Virus record (IMG/VR): IMGVR_UViG_3300005514_000004
Span: 1-31,507 of that record
Direction: 5' to 3' (one strand)
DNA length: 31,507 nucleotides
DNA from: a virus
The notes under the pieces are model-generated. The model worked only from the letters and a program-made list of their open reading frames with translations. It searched no databases and was not told the origin of the DNA. Position numbers and translations under genes: made by a program. Below, one piece after another: positions 14,768 through 24,800 of this stretch; the stretch's first letter is position 1; the number at the start of each line of letters is the position of its first letter.

Positions 14768-15390
14768 TGGCTACCACCTCCAATTGGGACACAGACACCT
14801 CCACCGGCGGGAAGGGTTTTTCTCGGCTATGGGTGAAGGACGGTAGCACTTGGGATAGGGCTAACGTCATGAACGTGAAAGTGTCCAGTGATTGGAAGTC
14901 TGTCCGAAAAGTTTGGACTAAAGTGTCTGGTGTTTGGAAGCCAGTCATGTGGTGTCCTGAAATCGATGAGGAAATCTATCTAGGGTCAATCACGTTTACT
15001 TCTAAGGATAGCCAGTCTGCGGTTGGGCATGGCTGGATTAAGTATTTAGGTGGTGATGTTCTCGACGCGGACTCTTGGAGCACCAAAGCAACTTCATCCC
15101 AAACCAGTGGAGGATATTCTGACGACACAGGATGGGTGACAGGAATGGCTTGGGCGCAGGCAAATCAGTCAACTGCAAAGTTCAAATTACCGAGTCCAAC
15201 TGAATACGACCTTCCCAGTGCTGGAGTTGGGTGGCGTGAGCCGGAAGGGGCTTGCACTCCGGTTTTCCATGTTCGCGGAAACCACGGTTTGTATGACTTT
15301 TGGATGGGTCGGATTTGCTATGACAATACTAATATTAGCCACGGGAATACATGGCAGACCACAGTCAACCCTTGGGGATATACACTTTGA
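14767..15390 (+). CDS. Tail appendage protein, possible receptor-binding tip (207 aa)
   Basis: I do not recognise a family for the whole. It is Ser/Thr/Trp-rich. Near residues 35-60 are two short related segments (VKVSSDWKSVRKVWTKVSG, then VWKPVMW) like the VxVxxxWKxVxxxxxKVxGxWK segments found in phage tail proteins. The second half (EIYLGSITFTSKD, GWIKYLGGDVL, CTPVFHVRGNHGLYDFWMG) looks like a beta-sandwich. Translation is coupled to the stalk-like gene by TAATG. A receptor-binding or fibre-tip role is inferred from position and composition. Confidence 0.6.
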   Translation: MATTSNWDTDTSTGGKGFSRLWVKDGSTWDRANVMNVKVSSDWKSVRKVWTKVSGVWKPVMWCPEIDEEIYLGSITFTSKDSQSAVGHGWIKYLGGDVLDADSWSTKATSSQTSGGYSDDTGWVTGMAWAQANQSTAKFKLPSPTEYDLPSAGVGWREPEGACTPVFHVRGNHGLYDFWMGRICYDNTNISHGNTWQTTVNPWGYTL

Positions 15391-15734
15391 AACCGTGGCA
15401 CGCAGCAAAGAAATGGCAGCAGGAGCAATCACCGATACCGTTCGAGGTGGTGCTTGGGGAGTATTTAAAGGATGGCTATGTGTGGTCATCCCCCGGAGAG
15501 TTTGTGCTTGGGCGAACGGCCTTCTGGGATGGGGAAGACATGATCTTCGAGGGCAACAATCACAACTGCTGGGTGGTTCAGTTGGCGGCAGGGTTAAACC
15601 CGATGAAGAGGTTTTTGAAGGTGGCACCTATGAAGCTGGAGTTCGTTTCTTGGCAGCGAGATGGCTCGCAGCGGTGGCACGTTTGGGAGTGGAACAAGTT
15701 TAAGAAAAAGGTATATAATAATGGGAAGCACTAA
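15387..15734 (+). CDS. Conserved phage protein of unknown function (115 aa, TTG start preferred)
   Basis: The clearly protein-like part begins LKPWHAAKKWQQEQSPIPF, and a TTG at 15387 overlaps the previous TGA. An ATG at 15351 in the same frame would overlap the upstream gene by 40 bases and add 12 residues; both starts remain possible. The protein has characteristic segments (FEVVLGEYLKDGYVWSSPG, NCWVVQLAAG, HVWEWNKFKKKVY). I recall a family with this layout next to ejection-protein genes in other phages, but know no function. T7 gp13, also small and located before ejection proteins, is a positional analogue only. It overlaps the next gene by 14 bases. Confidence 0.7.
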   Translation: MKPWHAAKKWQQEQSPIPFEVVLGEYLKDGYVWSSPGEFVLGRTAFWDGEDMIFEGNNHNCWVVQLAAGLNPMKRFLKVAPMKLEFVSWQRDGSQRWHVWEWNKFKKKVYNNGKH

Positions 15735-16593
15735 GATTCAGCAACCGGCTCCAAGAGATTATGGGGAGGACATGGCCAGCACACTTCGCGCACAGGCCGA
15801 GGCGATGAGTGGCACAGGGAGGTTTGCGGACATAGGGCCGTTGGCCGACATTGAGGCTGCACAGCGACCGAAGTGGACTAACCTTGAATTGCAGACATTG
15901 TCCGACACGATGCGCGGCACAGCGGATCAGCCGGGAGTGCTGTCGTTATACCGCGACTACATTACACCGAGCTTATCCGAGACGGAGGCTGGTGCTAACC
16001 GTTACCGGCGAATGCAGGACTTAGCTGATGTCCGTTCTATGGGTCAGGACGCGACCAGCGCATTCCTTGATGCCGACCCTTTGAAGCGTGAGGCGAGTGA
16101 TGCTTTGCTTGAGGGTGCAATTTCTGATTACAAACTGGGTGCGAAGCTAGACCCGTCATTGGCGAGGGAAGTACAGCAGGGCTATAGGAATGCAGCCACA
16201 GCGCGTGGGATGGCCTATAGCCCCTATTCAGCAGCCGAGGAGTCATACTGGCAGGGTATGCAGGCTAATCAGCTCAAGCAGCAACGTCAGGCCGCCTTGT
16301 CCGGGTTACTGGGTCAACGTCAACAGATGGTTGGTGATCCGTTTATGCAGGTACTGGGCCGACAAGGTCAGGCGTTTGGTGCTGCGGGTGGATACGGCCA
16401 ACAAGGTCTTGGGATGGGTCAGGCATTGGGGCCACGCATCTTCCAAGGAGAATCGCAAATGGCACAAGATTTGTACGCTGGGAATCAGGCTACCCAGCTT
16501 GCTGTGGCGCAGGCTAATGCGGCGAATAAAACTGCGATGAAAACTGGGCTTATGGGAATGGTTGGCAGAATTGGTGGAGGAATGTTTGGATAA
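15721..16593 (+). CDS. Internal virion / DNA ejection protein candidate (290 aa)
   Basis: I place the start at ATG 15721 (MGSTKIQQPAPRDYGEDM) with AAAAAGG upstream; an in-frame ATG at 15661 would overlap the previous gene by 74 bases and adds an atypical Arg/Gly-rich leader. The protein is helical and Ala/Gln-rich (LREVQ-like helices; QGYRNAATARGMAYSPYSA near 151-169), with a Gly/Met-rich C-terminus (GLMGMVGRIGGGMFG) that could insert into membranes. Such endings are common in short-tailed phage ejection proteins that leave the capsid with DNA. Its place, first of three genes of growing size before the giant protein, matches the T7/P22 ejection gene order. Confidence 0.65.
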   Translation: MGSTKIQQPAPRDYGEDMASTLRAQAEAMSGTGRFADIGPLADIEAAQRPKWTNLELQTLSDTMRGTADQPGVLSLYRDYITPSLSETEAGANRYRRMQDLADVRSMGQDATSAFLDADPLKREASDALLEGAISDYKLGAKLDPSLAREVQQGYRNAATARGMAYSPYSAAEESYWQGMQANQLKQQRQAALSGLLGQRQQMVGDPFMQVLGRQGQAFGAAGGYGQQGLGMGQALGPRIFQGESQMAQDLYAGNQATQLAVAQANAANKTAMKTGLMGMVGRIGGGMFG

Positions 16594-16608
16594 TAGGAGA
16601 TAATTATT

Positions 16609-18873
16609 ATGGCAATATTTGGACAGTACACAGGACAGCGGGTGAGTCCACTTCCGAGTGGATTCTTGGGTGCGGCAATGCAGCAGGCCAAGATGACCAA
16701 GGATACGATGACCGACATTGGGGATGTACTCGGCAATGCTATTGCTGGTTACGGTCGCCAGAAAAAGGAGGAGCGTGAGCGTGCTGAGAAACTTGCTGCC
16801 TTGAGGAGCCATTTCGATACTGGCGACACGACCGCATCCGTTATGCAAGGCATCGAGAAGGCGCGTGCAATGGATAGCAGGATGAACACTGCGGCCAAGC
16901 AGCAGCATGATGCGGAGAATTTGCATTTCCATAGGGGGTTTGCTGAAGAAAAAGCAATAAAGCTGTATCAGATTGATGAGAAGGCAGCGCATAATAAGGC
17001 AATGGCTGATGTGCTTGAGAAGCGTGTGTTTGGTGAGCGTGAAACTTACAAGGGTAAAAGTGCGGAAGGGTTACCCGCGCCTGACCTTGAGAGATGGAAG
17101 ACGAAGCCTGAAGCCCTTTCTCCAAAGAAACAAATAGAAGCGGTCGCAGAGATGCATCGTTTGCGTGAAGGGTTGAAGGATACGGATGCCCAAAAGAAAG
17201 CGGTCATTGATCAGTATAACAGGAGCATTGCATCAACTGAATACAAACCTGTTAGGCCGAATGAAGACAGAATCTTGGCTAACCCGGATCAGTACGCACA
17301 GGAGGTTGTGACTGAGAAGGGCCAGCTACAGGAGGAAGCGGTTAACCGTCTTGGGCCGAAGTTGCTTGGCAAGATGGAGAAGGGCGACATGACCAAGGCA
17401 GACGAGTTGCTGGTCATAGACATCCTGAGTAATTTACGGGCTGAAGGAGATGCTGCCCGGACACCGAAAGGGCGGTTAAATCAAATAGCCCTGCAACTTG
17501 CAGAACAGAAACTGAAGGACGAAAAGGGGCTGCGTAATGCGCTGGAAGGTTTGTCTGTATTGCCGGGGCAACAGGGTGTGAATGTTAGCGAGCAGGTTAC
17601 TCCATCCAATATAGAGGCTTACGTTAATAGGCGAGTAGAGCAAAATCCTGACATCGATGTAAATGTTTTGCAGGATGAAATAGAAGGCAAACTTCGTGCG
17701 TACCAGCAGTCGCAAACCGATGAGCTTGAGGGTATGCCGGTAGGAATTCCCCCTGTAGGCGCACCTAAACACTGGAACCCTATTGATGTTTATCAAGAAT
17801 CAAAGAAAGGGGCGGCAGGCATGGACGTGGAGTACCGTAAGCGAACGGGAGAGGAAAGGAGTCCCAATGATCCTGTCATCGCCCGTAAGACAACTGTTCC
17901 GGGTACGGATTCAGTATTCGCAATGCAGGGAGACTATGCTGCGGTTCCGGGCGAGCCGGGAGTAGATGGGCCAAGGGGAAGCAGGTGGTATGAGCCGAAG
18001 GAGGTTTTCGCTGTGATGGATCGCATTGAGCAACAACCGCTTACCCAGCCTCAGAAGCGTCAACAGGCATTGCAGTTTATCGAGTCTCAAGCCAACAAAC
18101 TTGGCCCAGCCGGTTTACAGGCTGCACGGGTAGAGGTTGACCGGAGGTATCCTGTGCAACCGCCAGCGGGTATGGTGCCTCACCAGATGGTGAGTGACGG
18201 TAAGGGCGGAACCCAGATGACCTATAAGGCACCTGCTCCATCAGGCACAACTGCTCAACCGATACTGATGTCCGGCCCTGACGGCAATCATTATAGAACC
18301 GGCAAGGCGATAACACCTCAAGGTGATGTGGTTGATGATCCTTTTGTTGCTGAAGCTGGAGAAGATGAGGCTGCTGTTTCTATAACCGGGAAAGCTGGAA
18401 CATTTAAAGGCACGGCAAAGTCGAAGCAGGAAGCAATTGCATTCAGGAAGCAATACGTTGCAGCTTCTGAGTCTATCCCGATGATAGACAGGCTCATTGA
18501 AATGTCTAGAGAAGGTGAGTCCGAGTTGTTCGGCCCGAAACTGGCTAAAGCTACAGCGATTCAAAACATATTGGTTGGCAAACTCAGGATAGCCTTAACT
18601 GGCGGCGGGCCGTTAACCAAGGAGGAGCGTGAGATGATTAAGAGTGCTGTTCGTAATCCTTACGCATTCTTTTCCTTAGAGGAGTCGAATGTTTCGGCAC
18701 TTGAAGCAGTTAAGGAGTCAATGTTGGATGCTGTTAATGCGTCTGCTGAAGCTCAAGGATTGCAATCAGTAATCGGTTCACCCGCCCAAGCCGACCAAGC
18801 TGGTGGTGGCTTGTCTGCTAATCCGAATTTCTCGCGTGGCCCCGGCGGTAAACTAATCCCAGAAAAAAGATAG
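16609..18873 (+). CDS. Large internal virion / ejection protein candidate (754 aa)
   Basis: This is a mostly helical, charged protein. Residues 40-150 form coiled-coil-like segments (GRQKKEERERAEKLAALR), followed by long helices and a proline-rich linker (about 370-385). A C-terminal domain near 600-720 (RKQYVAASESIPMIDRLIEM, GKLRIALTGGGPLTKEERE, ESMLDAVNASAEAQGL) has the layout of a helical segment I recall from other phage internal virion proteins. No catalytic motif is evident. A strong ribosome site (TAGGAGATAATTATT) precedes the ATG, and the stop is 2 bases before the giant gene. A tape-measure role is less likely, as no long tail genes are seen. Confidence 0.62.
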   Translation: MAIFGQYTGQRVSPLPSGFLGAAMQQAKMTKDTMTDIGDVLGNAIAGYGRQKKEERERAEKLAALRSHFDTGDTTASVMQGIEKARAMDSRMNTAAKQQHDAENLHFHRGFAEEKAIKLYQIDEKAAHNKAMADVLEKRVFGERETYKGKSAEGLPAPDLERWKTKPEALSPKKQIEAVAEMHRLREGLKDTDAQKKAVIDQYNRSIASTEYKPVRPNEDRILANPDQYAQEVVTEKGQLQEEAVNRLGPKLLGKMEKGDMTKADELLVIDILSNLRAEGDAARTPKGRLNQIALQLAEQKLKDEKGLRNALEGLSVLPGQQGVNVSEQVTPSNIEAYVNRRVEQNPDIDVNVLQDEIEGKLRAYQQSQTDELEGMPVGIPPVGAPKHWNPIDVYQESKKGAAGMDVEYRKRTGEERSPNDPVIARKTTVPGTDSVFAMQGDYAAVPGEPGVDGPRGSRWYEPKEVFAVMDRIEQQPLTQPQKRQQALQFIESQANKLGPAGLQAARVEVDRRYPVQPPAGMVPHQMVSDGKGGTQMTYKAPAPSGTTAQPILMSGPDGNHYRTGKAITPQGDVVDDPFVAEAGEDEAAVSITGKAGTFKGTAKSKQEAIAFRKQYVAASESIPMIDRLIEMSREGESELFGPKLAKATAIQNILVGKLRIALTGGGPLTKEEREMIKSAVRNPYAFFSLEESNVSALEAVKESMLDAVNASAEAQGLQSVIGSPAQADQAGGGLSANPNFSRGPGGKLIPEKR

Positions 18874-18875
18874 TC

Positions 18876-21800
18876 ATGCCCCAAGTAGTCAATCTATCAA
18901 GCCGGGGCATTTCGGTTAACTTCCCCGATGACGCAACGCCTGAAGAAATTCAGGAGGCACTGGATGAGTATTACCCCCGCAATGGTGCTGACGTTGCCCA
19001 CGACATTGCAACTGAGAGAAACTTTCACCTGAAAGGCATGACCCTAGATGACTATGAAATGCTTCGAGGCCACGAGGGTAAGATTGCTGAAGGGAAAGGG
19101 GCTTTGGAAAAAACAATGGAAGCGGCAGGTATGCTTGCCGAGGATATAGGCAGCGGATTGAAGGCAGCTTACCGGGCTGCCAAGAAGGGGCAGTACGGCC
19201 CAACCCTTTCAGGGTCGCTTAATCTAGGGCGTGATATTGCAGTGGGTGGCCTTACTGGCACCTACGATCTTGGTGAAGTTATTCATGGCATTTTTGAGGT
19301 TGAAGATGCAGAGGACACATACAACCGCCACCTTAGTGAAAATGATTTAAAGGATACCCCGGAAGCCCGGAAGGATTACAGGAGCAGGCTTGCAAATGAC
19401 TTCAAGGACTTTAAGAAAAAGATGGATCGTGCCGACTTCAGGCAGGGCATCATTGACCTTGCTGTTGTTCCTGAAGTAGCCCATGCCGCATCTTACGGGC
19501 TTGATGCGTCAGTGCCTGCGACTTTCGGGCTGGGTGCGCTTGCAAAGGCACCCGCGATGGCAGCGACAAAGACTGCTGGCCGTACTGTCGGTCAGGTTGT
19601 TGGGGGTGGATTTAGGCAAGCGGGGAGGGCTGCCACGGTTGTTGGTGAGGTTCCTGAGAGGGTTGCAGGCAAATTACTTGGTGAGGGTGCTGAAGCCGCA
19701 ACTAGGGGTGTTACCACTTTAGGTGGTGGACTTGGCGTTGCCACCGGCACAGTTATCCCTGCGGCTCCTGCGGCAGCAAAGGCGGCAGGGGCTATCCTTG
19801 ACGTTGCTGGAGATGTCCTTGAGTCTGCATCCAGAGCGGCAGCGGAGGGTGGTCGTAAGGGTACTTTTGCCAGAAGCGCAGAACTGGCTGAAACCACTGC
19901 TGGAAAGAACATCTCAGAGCTTCTTGCTCGCGTGGAAACGCCCCTCTCATACGCCGGGGAGGCTATTAAGGGTGCAGGTGCCGGGATGGCCATCGGAGGC
20001 ACGCTAGGCGGCCTTGCAGAGGGCGAAGAGGGCTTCTGGCACGGCATAGGTATAGGAGGCCCGTTAGGCATTGGCGGCAGCCTCGTCGGTCGCGCAGTGG
20101 GTGATGCGTTTGGAGTCAGGCGTGCAGCCCTCTCCTATGAAGACGCTAAGAAATACCTATCAAGTCATCGCGATGCACATTATGCGATCAAGGCTCTGGA
20201 CAAACTTTCCCCGGCTGATGCGGCACACCTAGCCGATTCGGTAATGCACATGGAAAAGTTGGGTGTGAAGGTTACGTTCCACGATGACAACGTGCCGCCG
20301 CCTGCGCTTTCACCTGAGAAGGTTGCGCGTAAATCTTATTCGGGTGTGATGGTGGATGAGTCAGGTGTGTTCATCAATACTGACAGGGTTACAGAATCCA
20401 CAGGACTGCACGAAGCCTTTCATGCGACAGCTTACGCGATGGAGCGAGGAAAGTTTCTTGGTGAAGTGCAGGGGATGCTACTTGGTAAGACTGACCCGGT
20501 GGAGGGTTTGATCGTCAGGCCGGGTGCCTTGTCGATGGAGAATTTTGCAAAGTTTGTTGAGTCCTATGCGGGGATGATGGAAAGTTCAGCAGCCCGTTTG
20601 CGTGTTGCCGGTGATGAGATTGGGGCGGCCAAGCTGGAGGTTCAGTCGATGGAGTTTCGGAGGAAGGTTGCCGAGGGCGACCTACAACATGCGGTGGATG
20701 AGTTTGGTGCATTCTACTGGGATGCATTTGTTCGTGGGGAAGAACCAAAGTTGTTTATTGGCGGCGAGAAAGACCTTGTAGTTAACGCATTAAACTGGGC
20801 GAAGAAAAAGGCTTCAAAGGCTTTTATGCGTGACGCTCAAAAGGCTGGTCTGGACTTCAGTCAAGGAACGCAGGCCGCATTCATTAGAGGCAAGCAGAGA
20901 CAGTTTGCCATCCCAGAGTTTGACGCTGCCATCAGGAGGCTTGTTAAGAATGGCGACATGGAGGTGACGCACAGTGTGCCTGTCACTGGCATACCGAAGG
21001 CACAGGCATTCGCTCTGGCGAAGCTGCATGGTGCTGAACATTTGTTTGAGGTAAGCGATAAGGGTGAGCCTGTAAGGGTGAAGACAATCAAGGAGATTGA
21101 AACTGAATCAAAGGCCGATGTGGAGGCTGCCTTGGATGCAATCGAGGTGCTGCCTGATAATGTGAGGCGGTCAGAGATTGTTGTTGATGAAAAGGGAAGG
21201 CGCAAACTTGTTGCCCGTAACTTATCGAATGAAGAGAAGGCGGTGTTGCTGCGTACAGTACGGCACATGAACAATAGTCAGCGGCAACAGCTTGAGGCTT
21301 TTGTTGCAGGCATGGATTCACCGGACGGCAAGCCGGTCTATAAGGTGAGTTACTGGAAGGCTTCAGGGGCAGGCCGTGGAAAGCGGAAGCCTTACGGTCA
21401 GTTTGAGGTAAGCGAAAGGGACGCACTACCCTACTCTCTGGAGATGAATGCAACCGGAGGGCTTTACCTTCGATTCGTGGACATGGATTCGGTTAATAGT
21501 AACCTGTTAAAGGCACGCAGGCTGAAGGTTTATAAGAACCTGCATTCCAGCCACCGGGAAGCTGTTGCAGAGTTTCATAGTTACCTTGAGAATCTTGACT
21601 CTGACAGTCCGATACCTAGCGCAGAGTTCTTCGGGGGTGGAGAGGTTGGGCGACTCAAGCGCAATTTATTTTATGAGGCACTGGGTACTGTTCCAAGAAA
21701 AGATGATCCACCCCTGCACAACATGGGAAGGGAAGGGTACACGCCAAAGCGTGGGCGAAACTTTGCATTCAAAAACTTCAGGGTAGAACGTCTGGGCAAT

Positions 21801-24800
21801 GTTGAGGACACAGGGGTACGGGTTAAGTTTGGTGAGAGTGCATACGAACGTAGCATAGTCAATATGCTGCCTGACGAATCACCGGCACGCTTCATGCCTG
21901 ATGTGGAGGGTGGAGGGAGAATGGATGCGCCAGAACTTAAAGGCCCAGCTAAGAAGAGGGTAGGAACAACAGGCCAGTACGTTGGCGCACCACGAGGCAT
22001 GTCCACCCCTCAGTCACTGGGTGCGCTTCGTAAGCGAATAGACATGCTTACTGTTGAAGGTCAGCCCGGTAGGTTCTGGTATGAAAATAGTAGTGACGCA
22101 ATTTTAGAGGCTACTGGTGGCAATCTCAAAGAGGCTGAAATAGTTGCCGCCTTGGTGGCTGTCTATTCCCCAGCTAACAGGGTCTACCCTAATTTCTCTC
22201 AGGCAATAAAGGCATACCAGCAGCACATCTCAGGTAAGCCTATCAAGGCAGGACGCTTTGGCCGTATTGATCGGGAAGCTGCCCGTGTCTTGAATGGTGA
22301 AAGGTGGCAGGGTGTAAAGACCAACAACTTCTATGTTAACCTTATGAGGAACGTAGACCCGTCACTTAAACAGGGCGTGACTGTCGATATGTGGATCATG
22401 CGCCTGTTCGGTTACGACACTGACTCACCCTCTACACAACAGTATGCATTTGCTGAAAAGGAAATTAAACGAATAGCCAAGAAGCTGGGATGGGAAGCAC
22501 AGCAGGTTCAGGCGGCAATGTGGGTGAGCGGTAAAGCTAGGTGGGAGTCGGTTTGGGGTGATGTAAAGAAGTCTGCAATAAAGAAGAAGGATTTATTCCA
22601 GAACGAAGAAACTGATAAGTGGGAATGGAAATCCAAGGCTGTTGAAAAGAAGTATCGCAAGAAGGCACGGGTAAAAATGTTTGCGATAAAGAATCAGGAC
22701 GTATCAAAGTCCAAGTTTGATTTTTCTGATGCAGCAAGGCGTGACCTCGGACAGTTAAGTCTGGAGAGTAGGCCCGGTGACAGTGCTGGAATAATACCGG
22801 GCATAGCTCGCGCTTCATACATCGAACAGATTGAATATCATGCTGCAATGGAACGCGCACTGACTGACCACACTGGTCGTGACGTTCTATCTACCGAGCT
22901 AGGCTTGATGGAGATTATGGCTGTAAACGCTCCGGGCGTTTGGCTTGATCAGGTTAACCCCAGCAAGCAGACTTCGTTTATTGCTCCAAAGCAGGGCAAG
23001 GAGGTTCATCCTGCACTCAGGGAGACGCTAAACGAATGGGCTGCATTTCAGGGTCTTCTCAGGAGGCAGGAGGCAGTCGGTTGGCATAGACCGTTTTACA
23101 CTGATTTTGCCGAGGCAAAGGTTGGCGAGGCTAACGGGATGCAGCTTGATTTCGGACGGACGCTGACACCAGAGGAGACTCGCGCCTTAAGCGAGGCAAT
23201 GTTGCAGCTTACGGGCGGGGATACGTTTGCGGCCATAGCTCATAAGGATGGAATTAGGTTCTTGAACTTTGCGGAAGACAATGTAGCTTTCCACAGGCAG
23301 GTGCGTGCAGCGACTGATACTGTCTTTGCGATGCGTCCTGAAGTTGAGGCTACGGGCCGTAGATTTTTTGCAGATAGCGATTTAATAAGTAATAACTGGA
23401 AGGAAAATCCACATGGCGACATTTATAGACAAAGGCTTTTGCGAAGCAGACGATCCGATCTTTACAGAAGGCATTACCGGCTTCTCGCTCCGAAGATCGA
23501 CCAAGTCAACGCAAGTTTCTCAGAAAAGTACGGATGGGGTGAACCCGGAAGACATCTCTCAGACCTCGACCCCGCCAGTACAGCCCCCTCAAAACCAGTA
23601 GACACTTCTACCCGCTTCATGCCTGACGTAGGCGGCCAAGATGCACTGGGTATGTTCAGTGCAGCAGAGCGTGCCACTGTTGATTTGAAGCAGGAGAAGG
23701 GTGGTGCCTCGCAGATGCTTGCCATGATCAAGAAGGCTGGTGTTAAGGATGAGGAGTTGAAGGCACTCGGTCTGGACAAATTCCTTGAGGGCAATCGTAA
23801 GGTGACCAAGGACGAGATTATCGATCACCTCGTGGAGAATCAGATTACTGTTGAGGAGACGGTGTTGGGTGAGGTTCTTCCACCTCTGGAGAGACTCCCT
23901 AGTGAATACGAAACAGGCTCGCGTGAGCGTGTTATCCGCAAGCATGAGTATGCTAAAGAGTTAAAAGCCAAATACGATCAAGTTTTAGACAGGCTAACGA
24001 AAGCGCATGATAAGTTGTCGCCTAACGAGCAAAAGCAAGTTGAGGTGTGGGACAAGAGTTTTAACGATTGGGTGGATTACTGGGGGCAACCTCGTATCCA
24101 GAACGAGCCTAGCGGCAGTCATACAGACGTTATGAAGTGGGCTAATGAGGTTCTGCCGGGGGCGTTTAATGAATCACTGTTCCGCCCTGACGTAGTGAAG
24201 GAATGGATCGTTTTTGAGGGCGGCGATAGGCGAAAAGTCAAAGGTCGTGGACGTTCAAAGAACGAAGCCGAATCTGATGCGCTTCAGAACATTAATGATT
24301 TAAGGAGTCGCCCTGATGCAGCCACCAAACACGACTCCTACGTCGAACCCGGCGCAGTCGAGGGCAGCTACCGGGAGTTGTTGCTGCGGTTGCCGGAGAA
24401 GGCAGCGAAGGCTCGCGTAATCCAAGCCGAAGACGGTCTTTTCTACATCCAGCATTCCCCGCATGAACGGTCAGAGGTCGCTCACGCCTCTCGTCAGTCG
24501 GCAGAAAGTGTTCTGGCAAAGTCACCGCCGAGCATGGAACCGCCGTCAGAAACCTACAAGGGCGGCCACTACGGCGACACCCCGAACACCCTCGCCCATG
24601 TCCGGTTCAACGACCGCACATCTGAGCATGGTAAGACGCTATTCATCGAGGAGATTCAGAGCGATTGGCATCAGGAGGGTCGGAAGAAGGGGTATAAGAC
24701 GGACGTTGATCCTGCTATTTTAAAGAAAATAAACGACCTTAAAAAGGCCGAGGATAAGTTGGACTCTGAGATTCAGGCAAAAAGTGTTGCGGATGATGTG

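Noticed and set aside
15218-15703. 161-codon frame overlapping two tail-region genes
   Set aside because: It overlaps well-supported frames on both sides, has no ribosome site and its product is Trp/Arg/Gly-rich noise.
15661-15720. Upstream ATG for the 290-aa ejection-type protein
   Set aside because: It would lie deep in the previous gene without a ribosome site; ATG 15721 has AAAAAGG upstream and a normal N-terminus.
23413-23601. 62-codon frame inside the giant gene starting MATFIDKGF
   Set aside because: The giant frame continues through with family-like sequence (NNWKENPHGD, FSEKYGWGEPG), so I see no frameshift; the alternative frame has no clear ribosome site.
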